Below are positions 7,747 through 15,528 of a DNA stretch of 18,552 nt, one piece after another (positions within the stretch are counted from its first letter, which is position 1; every line of letters begins with the position of its first letter). Where the stretch lies: positions 1-18,552 of the forward strand of contig JBEAVE010000045.1 of assembly GCA_041161065.1 (NCBI GenBank). Reading direction: 5' to 3'. Under the pieces are notes generated by a model. That model worked only from the letters and a program-made list of their open reading frames with translations. It was not told the DNA's origin and searched no databases. Source of the DNA: DYRG01 sp041161065 (GTDB lineage: Bacteria; Pseudomonadota; Gammaproteobacteria; Beggiatoales; Beggiatoaceae). The translations under genes were made by a program, and so were the position numbers.

Positions 7747-9831
7747 CTATTTTTCGTGCATACTTGTAATGCCGTTCCAATCCTCTGGCAAAGGCTGTTG
7801 TTGAAATGTTTGGCAACGCTTAATAAAAAGTGCGACTGATTGATTATTTGGAAACTGCTGTTGTAATGTTTCAAAAATCCCCAAAGCGGTTTTCCAATCT
7901 TGTTTCAAATACGCACCAAAACCTTCTGTAAAATGATTGCAAAAATGCAATGTTTCTTCTGCAATAAATTCACTTTTATCCGCGATCAACTCGTACACTT
8001 TAACACCAATTCGTTTTCCTTTCACGGCAACAATATCTAGTGGACGACATAAAAACTGCGATGATACTTGTAAGTATGTGGATTCACTAATAATTATTTC
8101 AGTTCCATAATATTTATTAATCCCTTCCAACCTTGATGCTAAATTAACGCTGTCGCCAATAACTGTATAATTCATGCGGTCTTGTGACCCCAAATTTCCC
8201 ACCATAGTCATGCCAGAATGAATCCCCATGCGGGTGATCATGGGCGGTTTATTTTCTTTAACCCATTGTTTATTCAGTTGATTAAGTTTTTTCTGACAGC
8301 GCAAAGCCGCCCTGCAAGCCAACAACGCCGCATTTGGCAATTTCACGGGCGCGCCCCAAAATCCCATAATCGCGTCACCAATGTATTTATCAATAGTTCC
8401 TTTCTCTTCCATAATGATGTTGCTCAAATGTTCAAAGTAATCCGACAAATGCAACATTAACGCTTGCGCTTCCATATTTTCAGAAATAGTGGTGAAATCT
8501 TTTACATCTGTAAATAAAATCGTTAATTCGGTTTCATCACAAACTCCCAATTGTGCCTCTTTACCCATATTTATCAACTGCCTAACTAATGCTGCAGGCA
8601 CATATCGGCGAAATGATTGTAATCCTTGCACCATCGAAAAAATTGAATTATTCATTAACTCTATTTCATAAATAGACGACCGCGCTTGCTTAAAATGATC
8701 TAATTCAAAATTCTTGATTTTATTTGTTTGATTGGCTAAAGCAACAATGGGTTTTGTAATGCGATTAGCAAATATAACAACAAAAATCCCGCCAATTAAG
8801 AAAATTCCTAGCGAAATTAAAAAGACTTCCAATAAAAGTGAATTAACCGATCCTAACAAATCTTCTTCTGGAATAATAACCACTATTTTCCAATTTAATA
8901 ATGTCGTTTCAGGGAAGTTCACAACACGGCTCAAATAATTTTTTCCTCCCGTCGTGGTATTAAGAGTTGTTTGACCGGTTTTCAAATACAAATGATAAAC
9001 ATCATTAACCCAATCTTTCTCTAATTCGTTAATATGTGATAATCTTAATTCACCATTAGCGTCTTGTTTAACCAAACGGGATTGCTCAGGATAAGCAATC
9101 AATTTACCTTCCTTATCAACAATAAAAACTAACCCATTTTTGCTCACTTTTTGATCAGCCAAGAAATTAGATAGCTTTTGCAATGGCACATTTAAACTAA
9201 TCACCGCATCAATGTTTTCATTTTGTTGGTAAGAAACCGGATAACTAATTGAAATACCCGGTTCTTGCGTGGTATTAAAAATATAAGTATCTGTCCAATA
9301 AATCTTTGATTCTGAATGTGTATTTTTGTACCAAGGACGAATTCTAGGATCATAAGTTGCATCACCGTCCTTTATATTTAGAAGGTCGTATTCTATATTA
9401 CGATAAAACCATTTTTCTTCCGCAGGTTGTTTTGTTCGATCAATATATCTGGTGGCTAATTCTGGAAACCGCCTTGCTTGCATATAATTACCCATTATAT
9501 CCGCCATGACAATAGATTCTAATTGAGGAAATACTAATAATTGTGCCCACATTTGTTCCCAGAGTTGTTTATGAATTTTCATTAAATTTTCAGGCGCGCT
9601 TTCTTTAAGAAAAGTACCTAAGGCTTTTGTTTGCAAAGCGGGGGCATAAAGATAATACATGGTAATTTCAACCATTTTTTGAGCACTTTCTTTCATAAGT
9701 TGATCAGCCAATCCTAAGGTAATTTTCTTTGAACCAACATAGAAATTTGCGGAAATACTCAACACCGTTACACCTAAAAGAAATAAAAAAGTTATTAACA
9801 CACTTATCTTAAAAGTCGTTACCTTTTTCAT
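7747..9831 (-). CDS. Membrane-bound adenylate cyclase: dCACHE-like sensor, HAMP, class III catalytic domain
   Basis: This 694-residue receptor makes cAMP from ATP. Order: membrane helix (about residues 8-29), a ~300-residue extracytoplasmic sensor of dCACHE type (for example DPRIRPWYKN), a second membrane helix (about 332-355), a HAMP linker beginning ANRITKPI, then the catalytic domain. Metal-binding Asp442 (FTDVKDF) and Asp486 (IGDAIMGFWG) are present, as are Lys482 and Asp560, which select adenine over guanine, and Asn563 and Arg567 for the transition state. This predicts adenylate rather than guanylate cyclase activity. The last ~70 residues are a TPR-like tail (GAYLKQDWKTALGIFETLQQQFP) common in such cyclases. 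A strong GGAGGAGAGAGG precedes the ATG. The tpx gene follows after 41 bases. The ligand is unknown; dCACHE domains often bind small metabolites. Confidence 0.93.
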   Translation of the reverse strand: MKKVTTFKISVLITFLFLLGVTVLSISANFYVGSKKITLGLADQLMKESAQKMVEITMYYLYAPALQTKALGTFLKESAPENLMKIHKQLWEQMWAQLLVFPQLESIVMADIMGNYMQARRFPELATRYIDRTKQPAEEKWFYRNIEYDLLNIKDGDATYDPRIRPWYKNTHSESKIYWTDTYIFNTTQEPGISISYPVSYQQNENIDAVISLNVPLQKLSNFLADQKVSKNGLVFIVDKEGKLIAYPEQSRLVKQDANGELRLSHINELEKDWVNDVYHLYLKTGQTTLNTTTGGKNYLSRVVNFPETTLLNWKIVVIIPEEDLLGSVNSLLLEVFLISLGIFLIGGIFVVIFANRITKPIVALANQTNKIKNFELDHFKQARSSIYEIELMNNSIFSMVQGLQSFRRYVPAALVRQLINMGKEAQLGVCDETELTILFTDVKDFTTISENMEAQALMLHLSDYFEHLSNIIMEEKGTIDKYIGDAIMGFWGAPVKLPNAALLACRAALRCQKKLNQLNKQWVKENKPPMITRMGIHSGMTMVGNLGSQDRMNYTVIGDSVNLASRLEGINKYYGTEIIISESTYLQVSSQFLCRPLDIVAVKGKRIGVKVYELIADKSEFIAEETLHFCNHFTEGFGAYLKQDWKTALGIFETLQQQFPNNQSVALFIKRCQTFQQQPLPEDWNGITSMHEK

Positions 9832-10020
9832 ACCTCTCTCCTCCTCTATCTTTTCTTCTGTTGATAATGCAAAAAATGATTTCTGTATTCCATTTTAGCG
9901 AAAAAACTGAAATAAATCGACACCGAATTTAGTTCATTAGATTTTTAGATGGCAAACCATTAACAATATGTTTATAATTAGCCTGTTTTTTTCTATCTAA
10001 CTACCTCTTATTATCTTTAT
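9832..10020. promoter_or_regulatory. Divergent intergenic region between cyclase and sulfotransferase genes
   Basis: This AT-rich gap must hold promoters for both divergent genes. On the plus strand a perfect TATAAT lies at 9973-9978, with a poor -35 match (TGGCAA, 9950-9955) at 17 bases. It would give a ~36-base leader for the sulfotransferase gene. For the cyclase strand I see only the strong ribosome binding site, not a convincing promoter. Confidence 0.4.
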
Positions 10021-12189
10021 ATGAAGACTACTTATCAAAAAGAAGCTATCGTGACAGGAAAAGTAATTTCTATCTTTAAGGAAGAGCTTGCTGAAGCATT
10101 TTACGGTTTTAATATTGATCTGCCTTTCGCTCATACTAATATTATTGATGAGCAATTAGAAATTCATGGCTGGGTTTTAGGGCGATATCTTTCGGTAAAA
10201 AATATTATGGTTAAAGCCTATAATATTCACGAAGAAAAAATTACTTTAGAAACAACTAAACCTAATCTTATTCGAACGGATATCGGCGCGGCATTTACAC
10301 AAATAGAAAACGCAGAACAAGCGGGTTTTTTTGTCAATATTAAACTTATTGATTTACCTAATATAACCACGCTATTTATCATGGCTGAATTGGAAGATGG
10401 ACAGCAATTTATCTTAGGAAAAATCGAATTAAAACATCTCCAAAAGGTAACGGGTTCTATACTATCCATCACAAAGTTTTCTACGAACAAATTATATGGT
10501 TTTAATCTCGATTTACCAATAGAAAATATGGATATAATAGATGATGAATTAGAAATACATGGTTGGGCATTGGGAAGTATTTCTCCGGTGGATAAAATAA
10601 TCGTAAAAATCGATGAACATTATCAGGAGAAAATGCTTTTAGATGTAGATGTAACGCGTTTAATCCGTGAAGATATTGCAACTGCTTTTCCAGACAAAGA
10701 AAATGCTATGCAATCGGGTTTTTTTATTAAACTCAATCTTCACGATTTTGCCTCTGTTATTTTGTTACAAATTATTGCTATTTTAGAAAATGGTGAACAG
10801 TGTCATTTGAATTCAATTTTATTACAACATCAACAAAAAATAACCTGCCGTATTTCAGAAATACCATTTAATCCGATTTCACCGAAATTATATAATTATC
10901 GTATTGATTTACCTAATATTGAATTATTTCCACTTGATCATTTGTTTTACGATCTTGAAATTAGTGGTTGGGTATTGGGGCGCAGTGCACAGGTGATTGC
11001 GATTGAATTTGTAGATGAGCACGATCAGCAGCTTTTGAAAAGCGTGCCTATTAACTTTTCACGTCCTGATGTTTCTCTAATGTTTCCGACCGTAGAAAAT
11101 GCCGCAGTCAGTGGTTTCTCCACCATTCTAAATTTATTATTACTACCTACTCAAACTATTGTTAGTATAAGTGCTTTATTATCTAATGAAGAAAGGATAA
11201 CATTAACCTGCTTAAATATACAACGATTACCTTTTCATACCTTATATGAACCACAATTAAAACCCCTTATTATCAATTCATTAGGGCGTTCTGGGACAAC
11301 GTGGATCATGCACTTATTGGCACAGCACTTTAATATTGCAACCTATCAACAATATCCCTATGAACTTCCTATTATTGAACATTACATTCACAATGTGTTT
11401 ATGCGTAATTTACTTGATTTGCAACCCGATCAAATTCCTTATCCAGAATTAGATGTCAATGATTTGTTTAAATTGAACCGTCATCGTATGTTTCATGTAA
11501 AGGAAGAGTTGTTAAGAACGTGGTTTAGAAAGCAACAAGTTGAGGAATTGGCGGCGTTTTGTCAAACACAAATTGATCACTATATTGAGCAACTATTGAA
11601 CTATCAACAACGCATTGGAGATGGATTAAAAAATCCTGTTTATTTTGCTGAAAAATTGATAAATCCCAGTCGAGATACTGAGTATTTGTCGAGATTGTTG
11701 TGGGAACTTTATCCGCAAGGTAAAGAAATCATTTTAGTGCGCGATTTTAGAGATATGTTTTGCTCTATTTTAGCTTTTATGAAAAAGCGCGATTTGAAGA
11801 TTTGTTTTGGATTGGATTTTCAATACGCTCAAACCGAAGAAGATTACGTTAATATTACGAAAGAACGCATTGATTTTATAGTGGATTGCTGGGAAACAAG
11901 AAAGCATAAAGCCTATTTGGTGCGTTATGAGGATTTAATTGAGAAACCACTGCCAATTCTAAAAGGAATGTTTGAGTATTTAGATGTAGAACACAATGAA
12001 GATACTTTACAAATGATTTGGCAAAAAGCATCACTTAGAAACGCAGAAATGACTGATCATATCACTAGTTCAACGGTCGATGCGTCATTGGGACGTTGGA
12101 AACAAGATTTGAGCCCGACATTACAAAACCTTTGCAACGAGGCTTTCAAGTCTGCATTGGAAACCTTTGGTTATACGGTAGAAACTTAG
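10021..12189 (+). CDS. Sulfotransferase with three N-terminal tandem repeat modules
   Basis: This is a 722-residue fusion. Residues ~11-142, 143-273 and 274-405 are three copies of one module. Each starts V/I-T-G/C-x-I/V-x-x-I, continues with Y-G/N-x-x-I/L-D-L-P, reaches E-I-x-G-W-V/A-L-G (Gly-Trp at 50, 181 and 316), and ends with a DI/V..AFP/MFP..ENA..SGF block. They look like small beta-rich binding modules; I know no firm family name. The C-terminal domain is a PAPS-dependent sulfotransferase: SLGRSGTTW (420-428) is the 5'-phosphosulfate loop and VRDFRDMFCS (Arg574, Ser582) binds the 3'-phosphate. The acceptor is unknown; a cell-surface or extracellular glycan is plausible. No good ribosome binding site precedes the ATG at 10021. 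GTG at 10051 (residue 11) coincides with the start of the first repeat and is a possible alternative. No signal peptide is seen. The gene is markedly more AT-rich than malQ next to it. Confidence 0.85.
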   Translation: MKTTYQKEAIVTGKVISIFKEELAEAFYGFNIDLPFAHTNIIDEQLEIHGWVLGRYLSVKNIMVKAYNIHEEKITLETTKPNLIRTDIGAAFTQIENAEQAGFFVNIKLIDLPNITTLFIMAELEDGQQFILGKIELKHLQKVTGSILSITKFSTNKLYGFNLDLPIENMDIIDDELEIHGWALGSISPVDKIIVKIDEHYQEKMLLDVDVTRLIREDIATAFPDKENAMQSGFFIKLNLHDFASVILLQIIAILENGEQCHLNSILLQHQQKITCRISEIPFNPISPKLYNYRIDLPNIELFPLDHLFYDLEISGWVLGRSAQVIAIEFVDEHDQQLLKSVPINFSRPDVSLMFPTVENAAVSGFSTILNLLLLPTQTIVSISALLSNEERITLTCLNIQRLPFHTLYEPQLKPLIINSLGRSGTTWIMHLLAQHFNIATYQQYPYELPIIEHYIHNVFMRNLLDLQPDQIPYPELDVNDLFKLNRHRMFHVKEELLRTWFRKQQVEELAAFCQTQIDHYIEQLLNYQQRIGDGLKNPVYFAEKLINPSRDTEYLSRLLWELYPQGKEIILVRDFRDMFCSILAFMKKRDLKICFGLDFQYAQTEEDYVNITKERIDFIVDCWETRKHKAYLVRYEDLIEKPLPILKGMFEYLDVEHNEDTLQMIWQKASLRNAEMTDHITSSTVDASLGRWKQDLSPTLQNLCNEAFKSALETFGYTVET

Positions 12190-12196
12190 AAAGCAA

Positions 12197-12217
12197 GCGG
12201 GGTTTCATTTTCCCCGC
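12197..12217. terminator. Hairpin between the converging sulfotransferase and malQ genes
   Basis: GCGGGG (12197-12202) pairs with CCCCGC (12212-12217) across a 9-base loop. It sits in the 37-base gap between the two stop codons. The minus-strand tail is moderately T-rich (TTGCTTTCT), and the plus-strand tail is not, so it would serve malQ better than the sulfotransferase gene. Confidence 0.5.
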
Positions 12218-12226
12218 CATGTTGAA

Positions 12227-13705
12227 CTAAATACGCCCGTATAATTGATTGAGTTGTTGCAAATAGGTGATTAAATTTTCAGGAATTTCCGACCATTCAA
12301 ATCGCCACTGCCAATTTCCACCCGATACACCCGGAATGTTCATGCGACAATCGCTGTCTTTGTCGAGCAAATCCTGCATGGGCAAAATCGCCAACCGCGA
12401 CACCGACGCTAATGCCGCCCGATTCAACGCCCACGGCATTTCTGATGCCTTACAATTCAAATAGTTGCAAACGTGGGTTTGTAGATCGGGCGGTAGCGAT
12501 TTAAACCACCCTAACGTTGTGTCATTGTCGTGCGTACCCGTATAAATCACGCTGTTTTTTACATGATGGTGCGGCAAATAGGGATTCGACGCGCCGCCCT
12601 CGAACGCAAACTGCAAAATTTTCATGCCCGGAATGTCGTATTTTTTGCGTAATAGATTGACTTCACGAGTGATTATCCCCAAATCCTCCGCAACCAACGG
12701 CAACGGATTCTCCATTTCGTGCAGCGCGTCAAACAGAGCTTCGCCCGGAGCTTTGACCCAACGTCCTTCCATTGCCGTCGGCGCGTGCGCGGGGATTTCC
12801 CAATACGCCTCAAAACCCCGAAAATGATCGATGCGCAACAAATCAAAAAACGTTTGATGACTGCGCAAGCGGGTTTTCCACCATTCAAATCCGTTGGCTT
12901 GAATATGTGCCCAATTATAATGAGGATTTCCCCAGCGTTGCCCCGTTTCGGAGAAATAATCCGGCGGCACGCCCGCAACCACATTGGGTCGCCCGTGTTC
13001 ATCGACCACAAAATTTTCGCGCCCAATCCACACATCGACGCTGTCTGCCGCGACAAAAATCGGCATATCTCCAAACAATAAAACGCCTTGTGCGTTGGCG
13101 TAATTTTTTAAGGCAACCCATTGACGGAAAAAGATAAATTGTTCAAAAGAGGTTTGCGCGATTTCGTGGGCATAGCGTTGTTGAGCGGCGGCGAGCGCGG
13201 CGGCATCTCGGCGTTGATATTTATCCGCCCATTCCCACCACGCCTTGTGATCGTGGGCGGCTTTCAGGGCGCGAAACAGCGCGTAATCATTGAGCCAATG
13301 TTCGTTTGCCCGCAAAAATTCTCCGTAGGCTTGTTGGGTTTCGTCGGGGGCTTGTTTGCGAAACTGCCGAAACGCACAGCGCAAAATCCGATGGTGATAA
13401 TCCTCCCATTTTTCATCAGGCGCGCGCGGGTCGCTATCTTCGGGTTTTAAACAGCCTTGTTTGATCAACATTTCCAAATTAATCAACAAGGTATTTCCTG
13501 CGTGAACGGATTGGCATTGATAAGGCGATGCGTCGCCGTGTGGCTGTCCGAGCGGCAACGTTTGCCAAACCGTAAAGCCGCTTGCCGCCAAAAAATCCAC
13601 GAAACGGTAGGCATCATCGCCTAACGTGCCGCACTCTCCTTCGGAAGGTAGCGACGTGGGGTGCAGCAAAACCCCCGCGCGTCGTTTTTTTAATCTATTC
13701 ATCAT
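12227..13705 (-). CDS. malQ: 4-alpha-glucanotransferase (amylomaltase, GH77)
   Basis: This 492-residue cytoplasmic enzyme moves alpha-1,4-glucan segments between chains and takes part in glycogen and maltodextrin turnover. Family motifs run in order: GVLLHPTSLPS near the N-terminus, PLGQPHGDASPYQ, LFGDMPIFVAADSVDVW, AGVPPDYFS..GQRWGNP, RIDHFRGFEAYWE with nucleophile Asp293, VAEDLG with acid/base Glu340, and GTHDNDT with the conserved Asp at 393/395. These positions closely match those I recall for the Thermus enzyme. Length and order are typical of the short bacterial form. The start codon lacks an obvious ribosome binding site; two ATG codons are adjacent. It is divergent from the nif operon and no glycogen gene is adjacent. 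By eye its GC content is clearly higher than that of the sulfotransferase gene it meets. Confidence 0.97.
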   Translation of the reverse strand: MMNRLKKRRAGVLLHPTSLPSEGECGTLGDDAYRFVDFLAASGFTVWQTLPLGQPHGDASPYQCQSVHAGNTLLINLEMLIKQGCLKPEDSDPRAPDEKWEDYHHRILRCAFRQFRKQAPDETQQAYGEFLRANEHWLNDYALFRALKAAHDHKAWWEWADKYQRRDAAALAAAQQRYAHEIAQTSFEQFIFFRQWVALKNYANAQGVLLFGDMPIFVAADSVDVWIGRENFVVDEHGRPNVVAGVPPDYFSETGQRWGNPHYNWAHIQANGFEWWKTRLRSHQTFFDLLRIDHFRGFEAYWEIPAHAPTAMEGRWVKAPGEALFDALHEMENPLPLVAEDLGIITREVNLLRKKYDIPGMKILQFAFEGGASNPYLPHHHVKNSVIYTGTHDNDTTLGWFKSLPPDLQTHVCNYLNCKASEMPWALNRAALASVSRLAILPMQDLLDKDSDCRMNIPGVSGGNWQWRFEWSEIPENLITYLQQLNQLYGRI

Positions 13706-13779
13706 GTTAATTTATCAAGCCGTGCTAAAAATGCCGCAAATCATAACACAAAACCGCCTTAAACTTAAAAAACCTTCTT

Positions 13780-13795
13780 TGTAAGGTTTGCGACA
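13780..13795 (+). promoter_or_regulatory. NifA upstream activator site (TGT-N10-ACA)
   Basis: TGT (13780-13782), ten bases, then ACA (13793-13795) is an exact match to the NifA binding consensus. It lies 64 bases before the -24 GG of the sigma-54 promoter, the normal range for an enhancer reached by DNA looping. The sequence between the two is AT-rich and could bend, with or without IHF. Confidence 0.8.
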
Positions 13796-13858
13796 AATTG
13801 TCGTAAAACCACCCAATTAAATTGTTATTTTTTATTATTTTTCAAACACTTAATCGCA

Positions 13859-13874
13859 TGGCATAGCACCTGCT
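13859..13874 (+). promoter_or_regulatory. Sigma-54 (-24/-12) promoter of the nifV operon
   Basis: TGGCAT-N5-CTGCT (13859-13874) matches the sigma-54 consensus TGGCAC-N5-TTGCT with two changes and keeps the invariant GG (13860-13861) and GC (13872-13873) ten bases apart. Transcription would start near 13885, giving a leader of about 18 bases that still includes the GAGGA ribosome binding site (13891-13895) of nifV. Confidence 0.85.
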
Positions 13875-13902
13875 TTTGTCTAAACCAACTGAGGATTTTA
13901 TT

Positions 13903-14475
13903 ATGCAAATTCCACAAATTATCATTGACGACACGACGTTACGCGACGGTGAACAATCGGCGGGCGTGGCGTTTTCATTGGAAGAAAAACTCGCCATCGC
14001 GCAACATTTGAACGACATTGGCGTGCCCGAATTAGAAATCGGAATTCCTGCGATGGGAACAGACGAATATGAATCTATTCAAGCAATTACGCAATTAAAT
14101 TTACAAGCGCGTTTGGTGGTGTGGAGTCGAATGCGCAGCGATGATTTGAGTTTTTGTCGGGGTTTAAACGTGCAGATGGTTGATTTGTCGATGCCGGTTT
14201 CCGACATTCAAATCACTCGAAAACTCGGTAAAAATCGTGAGTGGGTGTTGCAAGAGATTGATCGACAAGTGAAAAGTGCACTAAACGAAGGGTTTGAGGT
14301 GTGCGTGGGTGGCGAAGATGCGTCGCGTGCCGATCCCGATTTTTTGTGTCGAGTGGCGGAAACCGTACAAAAAGCGGGCGCGCTGCGTTTTCGATTTGCC
14401 GACACGCTCGGTATTATGGAGCCATTCGGTGTTCGAGAACGTTTTACTAAATTACGGCAACTTGTTGATTTATAA
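13903..14475 (+). CDS. nifV: nifV 5' open part (residues 1-190)
   Basis: This is the part of nifV translated before the TAA at 14473-14475. It holds the substrate and metal-binding strand DDTTLRDGEQ and the first half of the barrel but lacks the HxH metal motif. A TTG start at 13876 is possible in the same frame, but it would precede the predicted transcription start near 13885, so ATG 13903 is preferred. Confidence 0.7.
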   Translation: MQIPQIIIDDTTLRDGEQSAGVAFSLEEKLAIAQHLNDIGVPELEIGIPAMGTDEYESIQAITQLNLQARLVVWSRMRSDDLSFCRGLNVQMVDLSMPVSDIQITRKLGKNREWVLQEIDRQVKSALNEGFEVCVGGEDASRADPDFLCRVAETVQKAGALRFRFADTLGIMEPFGVRERFTKLRQLVDL

Positions 14476-14505
14476 TTAGAAATTCACGCGCACGACGATC
14501 TAGGA

Positions 14506-15024
14506 TTGGCAACTGCCAACACGTTTGCAGCCATTTTGGGCGGCGCGACACACGCCAATACAACAGTTCACGGATTGGGCGAACGCGCAGGAAATGCTGC
14601 TTTGGAAGAAGTTGTGATGGGATTACGTCATTTATATCAAATAGATACGGGGATTGATTTAAAAAATTATCAACAGTTGTCGACATTGGTCGCGGCGGCG
14701 GCACAACGTCCTGTTGGTTGGCATAAAAGTCTGGTTGGCGATGGGGTTTTTACCCACGAAGCCGGCATTCATGTTGATGGTTTATTGAAAGATTTGCATA
14801 ATTATCAAGGGATTGACCCCGCCGAAATGGGGCGTTCACATCAATTGGTGCTGGGCAAACATTCGGGCACGCACGGGGTAATCCATGCTTATCAGGCATT
14901 GGGTTTGACGTTGGATCGAGTCATGGCAACCCGTTTATTGTCGCAAATCAGACAATTTGTCGAAACTACCAAGCGCGCACCTAACGCAATGGATTTATTA
15001 AACTTTTATCGAACTAAGGCTTAA
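14506..15024 (+). CDS. nifV: nifV 3' open part
   Basis: This is the remaining nifV frame after the stop, continuing in the same phase. The first usable start codon would be TTG at 14506, which has no spaced ribosome binding site and would begin after the HAHDD motif. Independent translation is therefore doubtful. The sequence remains strongly NifV-like to the end (GLGERAGNAALEEV, GRSHQLVLGKHSGTHG), with no other damage visible. Confidence 0.5.
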   Translation: MATANTFAAILGGATHANTTVHGLGERAGNAALEEVVMGLRHLYQIDTGIDLKNYQQLSTLVAAAAQRPVGWHKSLVGDGVFTHEAGIHVDGLLKDLHNYQGIDPAEMGRSHQLVLGKHSGTHGVIHAYQALGLTLDRVMATRLLSQIRQFVETTKRAPNAMDLLNFYRTKA

Positions 15025-15027
15025 AAA

Positions 15028-15528
15028 ATGGATTTACTCGACGGTTTAGACGGGGATTTGTATTTTGAGCAACCCTTAGAAGAAAAGGTGGTGCAATTAT
15101 TAAAACAAGCCGCCGATATTTATCCCGAACAACCCGCTCAATCTGAAACCTTTTTAATACAAGCACAAACGATTGCTCCAAACCATTTAATAGTATTAGT
15201 AGGATTATATCGTTATTTCTATTACCAACATCGTTATCAAGATGCCTTAGAAATTGGTGAACAAGTGATTAAAATTGTTGGCGATAAATTAGGTTTCAAT
15301 GATTGGCAAATATTAACCATCACCGATTTAGAAAAGTGCGATAAAATTTTAGTACGATTTTATTTAACGGCTTTGAAAGGAAATGCGTATTTATATTTAC
15401 GCTTAAATCAATCTGATCAAGCAATCAAGCGTTTGGAAAAAATTACCACTTTAGACCCGAAAGATCGTTTAGGATCAAAGGCTTTATTAACTGTAATACA
15501 AAATAGTAAGGGAGAGTATCATGTGTGA
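15028..15528 (+). CDS. TPR-like protein of unknown function in the nif operon
   Basis: This 166-residue, Leu/Gln-rich, soluble helical protein has no signal peptide or membrane helix. Two stretches look like tetratricopeptide repeats: about residues 42-83 (QAQTIAPNHL... YYQHRYQDALEIGEQVI) and about 111-150 (YLTALKGNAYLYLRLNQSDQAIKRLEKITTLDPKD). Such repeats bind other proteins. It starts three bases after the nifV stop and overlaps nifW by eight bases, so it is translationally coupled to both and will be made under nitrogen-fixing conditions. A role as scaffold or chaperone for nitrogenase maturation, alongside NifW, NifZ and NifM, is inference from position. I do not recognise a named family. 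In Azotobacter the slot between nifV and nifW is, as I recall, held by a cysE homologue, which this is not. Confidence 0.85.
   Translation: MDLLDGLDGDLYFEQPLEEKVVQLLKQAADIYPEQPAQSETFLIQAQTIAPNHLIVLVGLYRYFYYQHRYQDALEIGEQVIKIVGDKLGFNDWQILTITDLEKCDKILVRFYLTALKGNAYLYLRLNQSDQAIKRLEKITTLDPKDRLGSKALLTVIQNSKGEYHV

Larger units (their letters stand above)
13903..15024 (+). pseudogene. nifV: Homocitrate synthase NifV, interrupted by one in-frame TAA
   Basis: NifV condenses acetyl-CoA and 2-oxoglutarate to (R)-homocitrate, the organic ligand of the nitrogenase FeMo-cofactor. The frame from ATG 13903 (GAGGA seven bases upstream) to 15024 would encode 373 residues, the usual NifV length, but codon 191 (14473-14475) is TAA. 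Both sides stay in one frame with no gap. Before the stop are DDTTLRDGEQSAGVAF near the N-terminus, EIGIPAMG, and EDASRAD; after it are LEIHAHDDLGLATANT (the metal-binding HxH), GLGERAGNAALEEV and FTHEAGIHVDGLLK. The catalytic barrel is therefore split, and neither half should work alone. From memory, the Azotobacter protein has Glu at the stop position (DMELEVHAHDD), so a single GAA to TAA change would explain it. Alternatives are a base-calling error or genuine readthrough. It is the first gene of the operon behind a sigma-54 promoter and ends three bases before the TPR gene. Confidence 0.93.

Noticed and set aside
7706..7816. A 37-residue N-terminal extension of Tpx that overlaps the adenylate cyclase gene
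   Set aside because: The family starts at MAQITLQG, the ATG at 7705 has a strong AGGAG, and the extension only reads the cyclase 3' end in another frame.
12673..13137. Several 120-133 codon open frames on both strands inside malQ
   Set aside because: They are shadows of the GC-richer malQ gene: basic, low-complexity translations with no family motifs.
14473..14475. Recoding of the nifV stop as selenocysteine or pyrrolysine
   Set aside because: Those use UGA and UAG, while this codon is UAA. The other genes here end normally at UAA, so a changed genetic code is not supported.
14461..14520. Frameshift as the cause of the nifV break
   Set aside because: The frame is identical before and after the stop and no conserved residue is missing, so a single-base substitution to TAA fits better.
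14447..14704. Minus-strand 85-codon frame across the nifV break
   Set aside because: It lies opposite strongly conserved NifV coding sequence, and its translation has no recognisable features.
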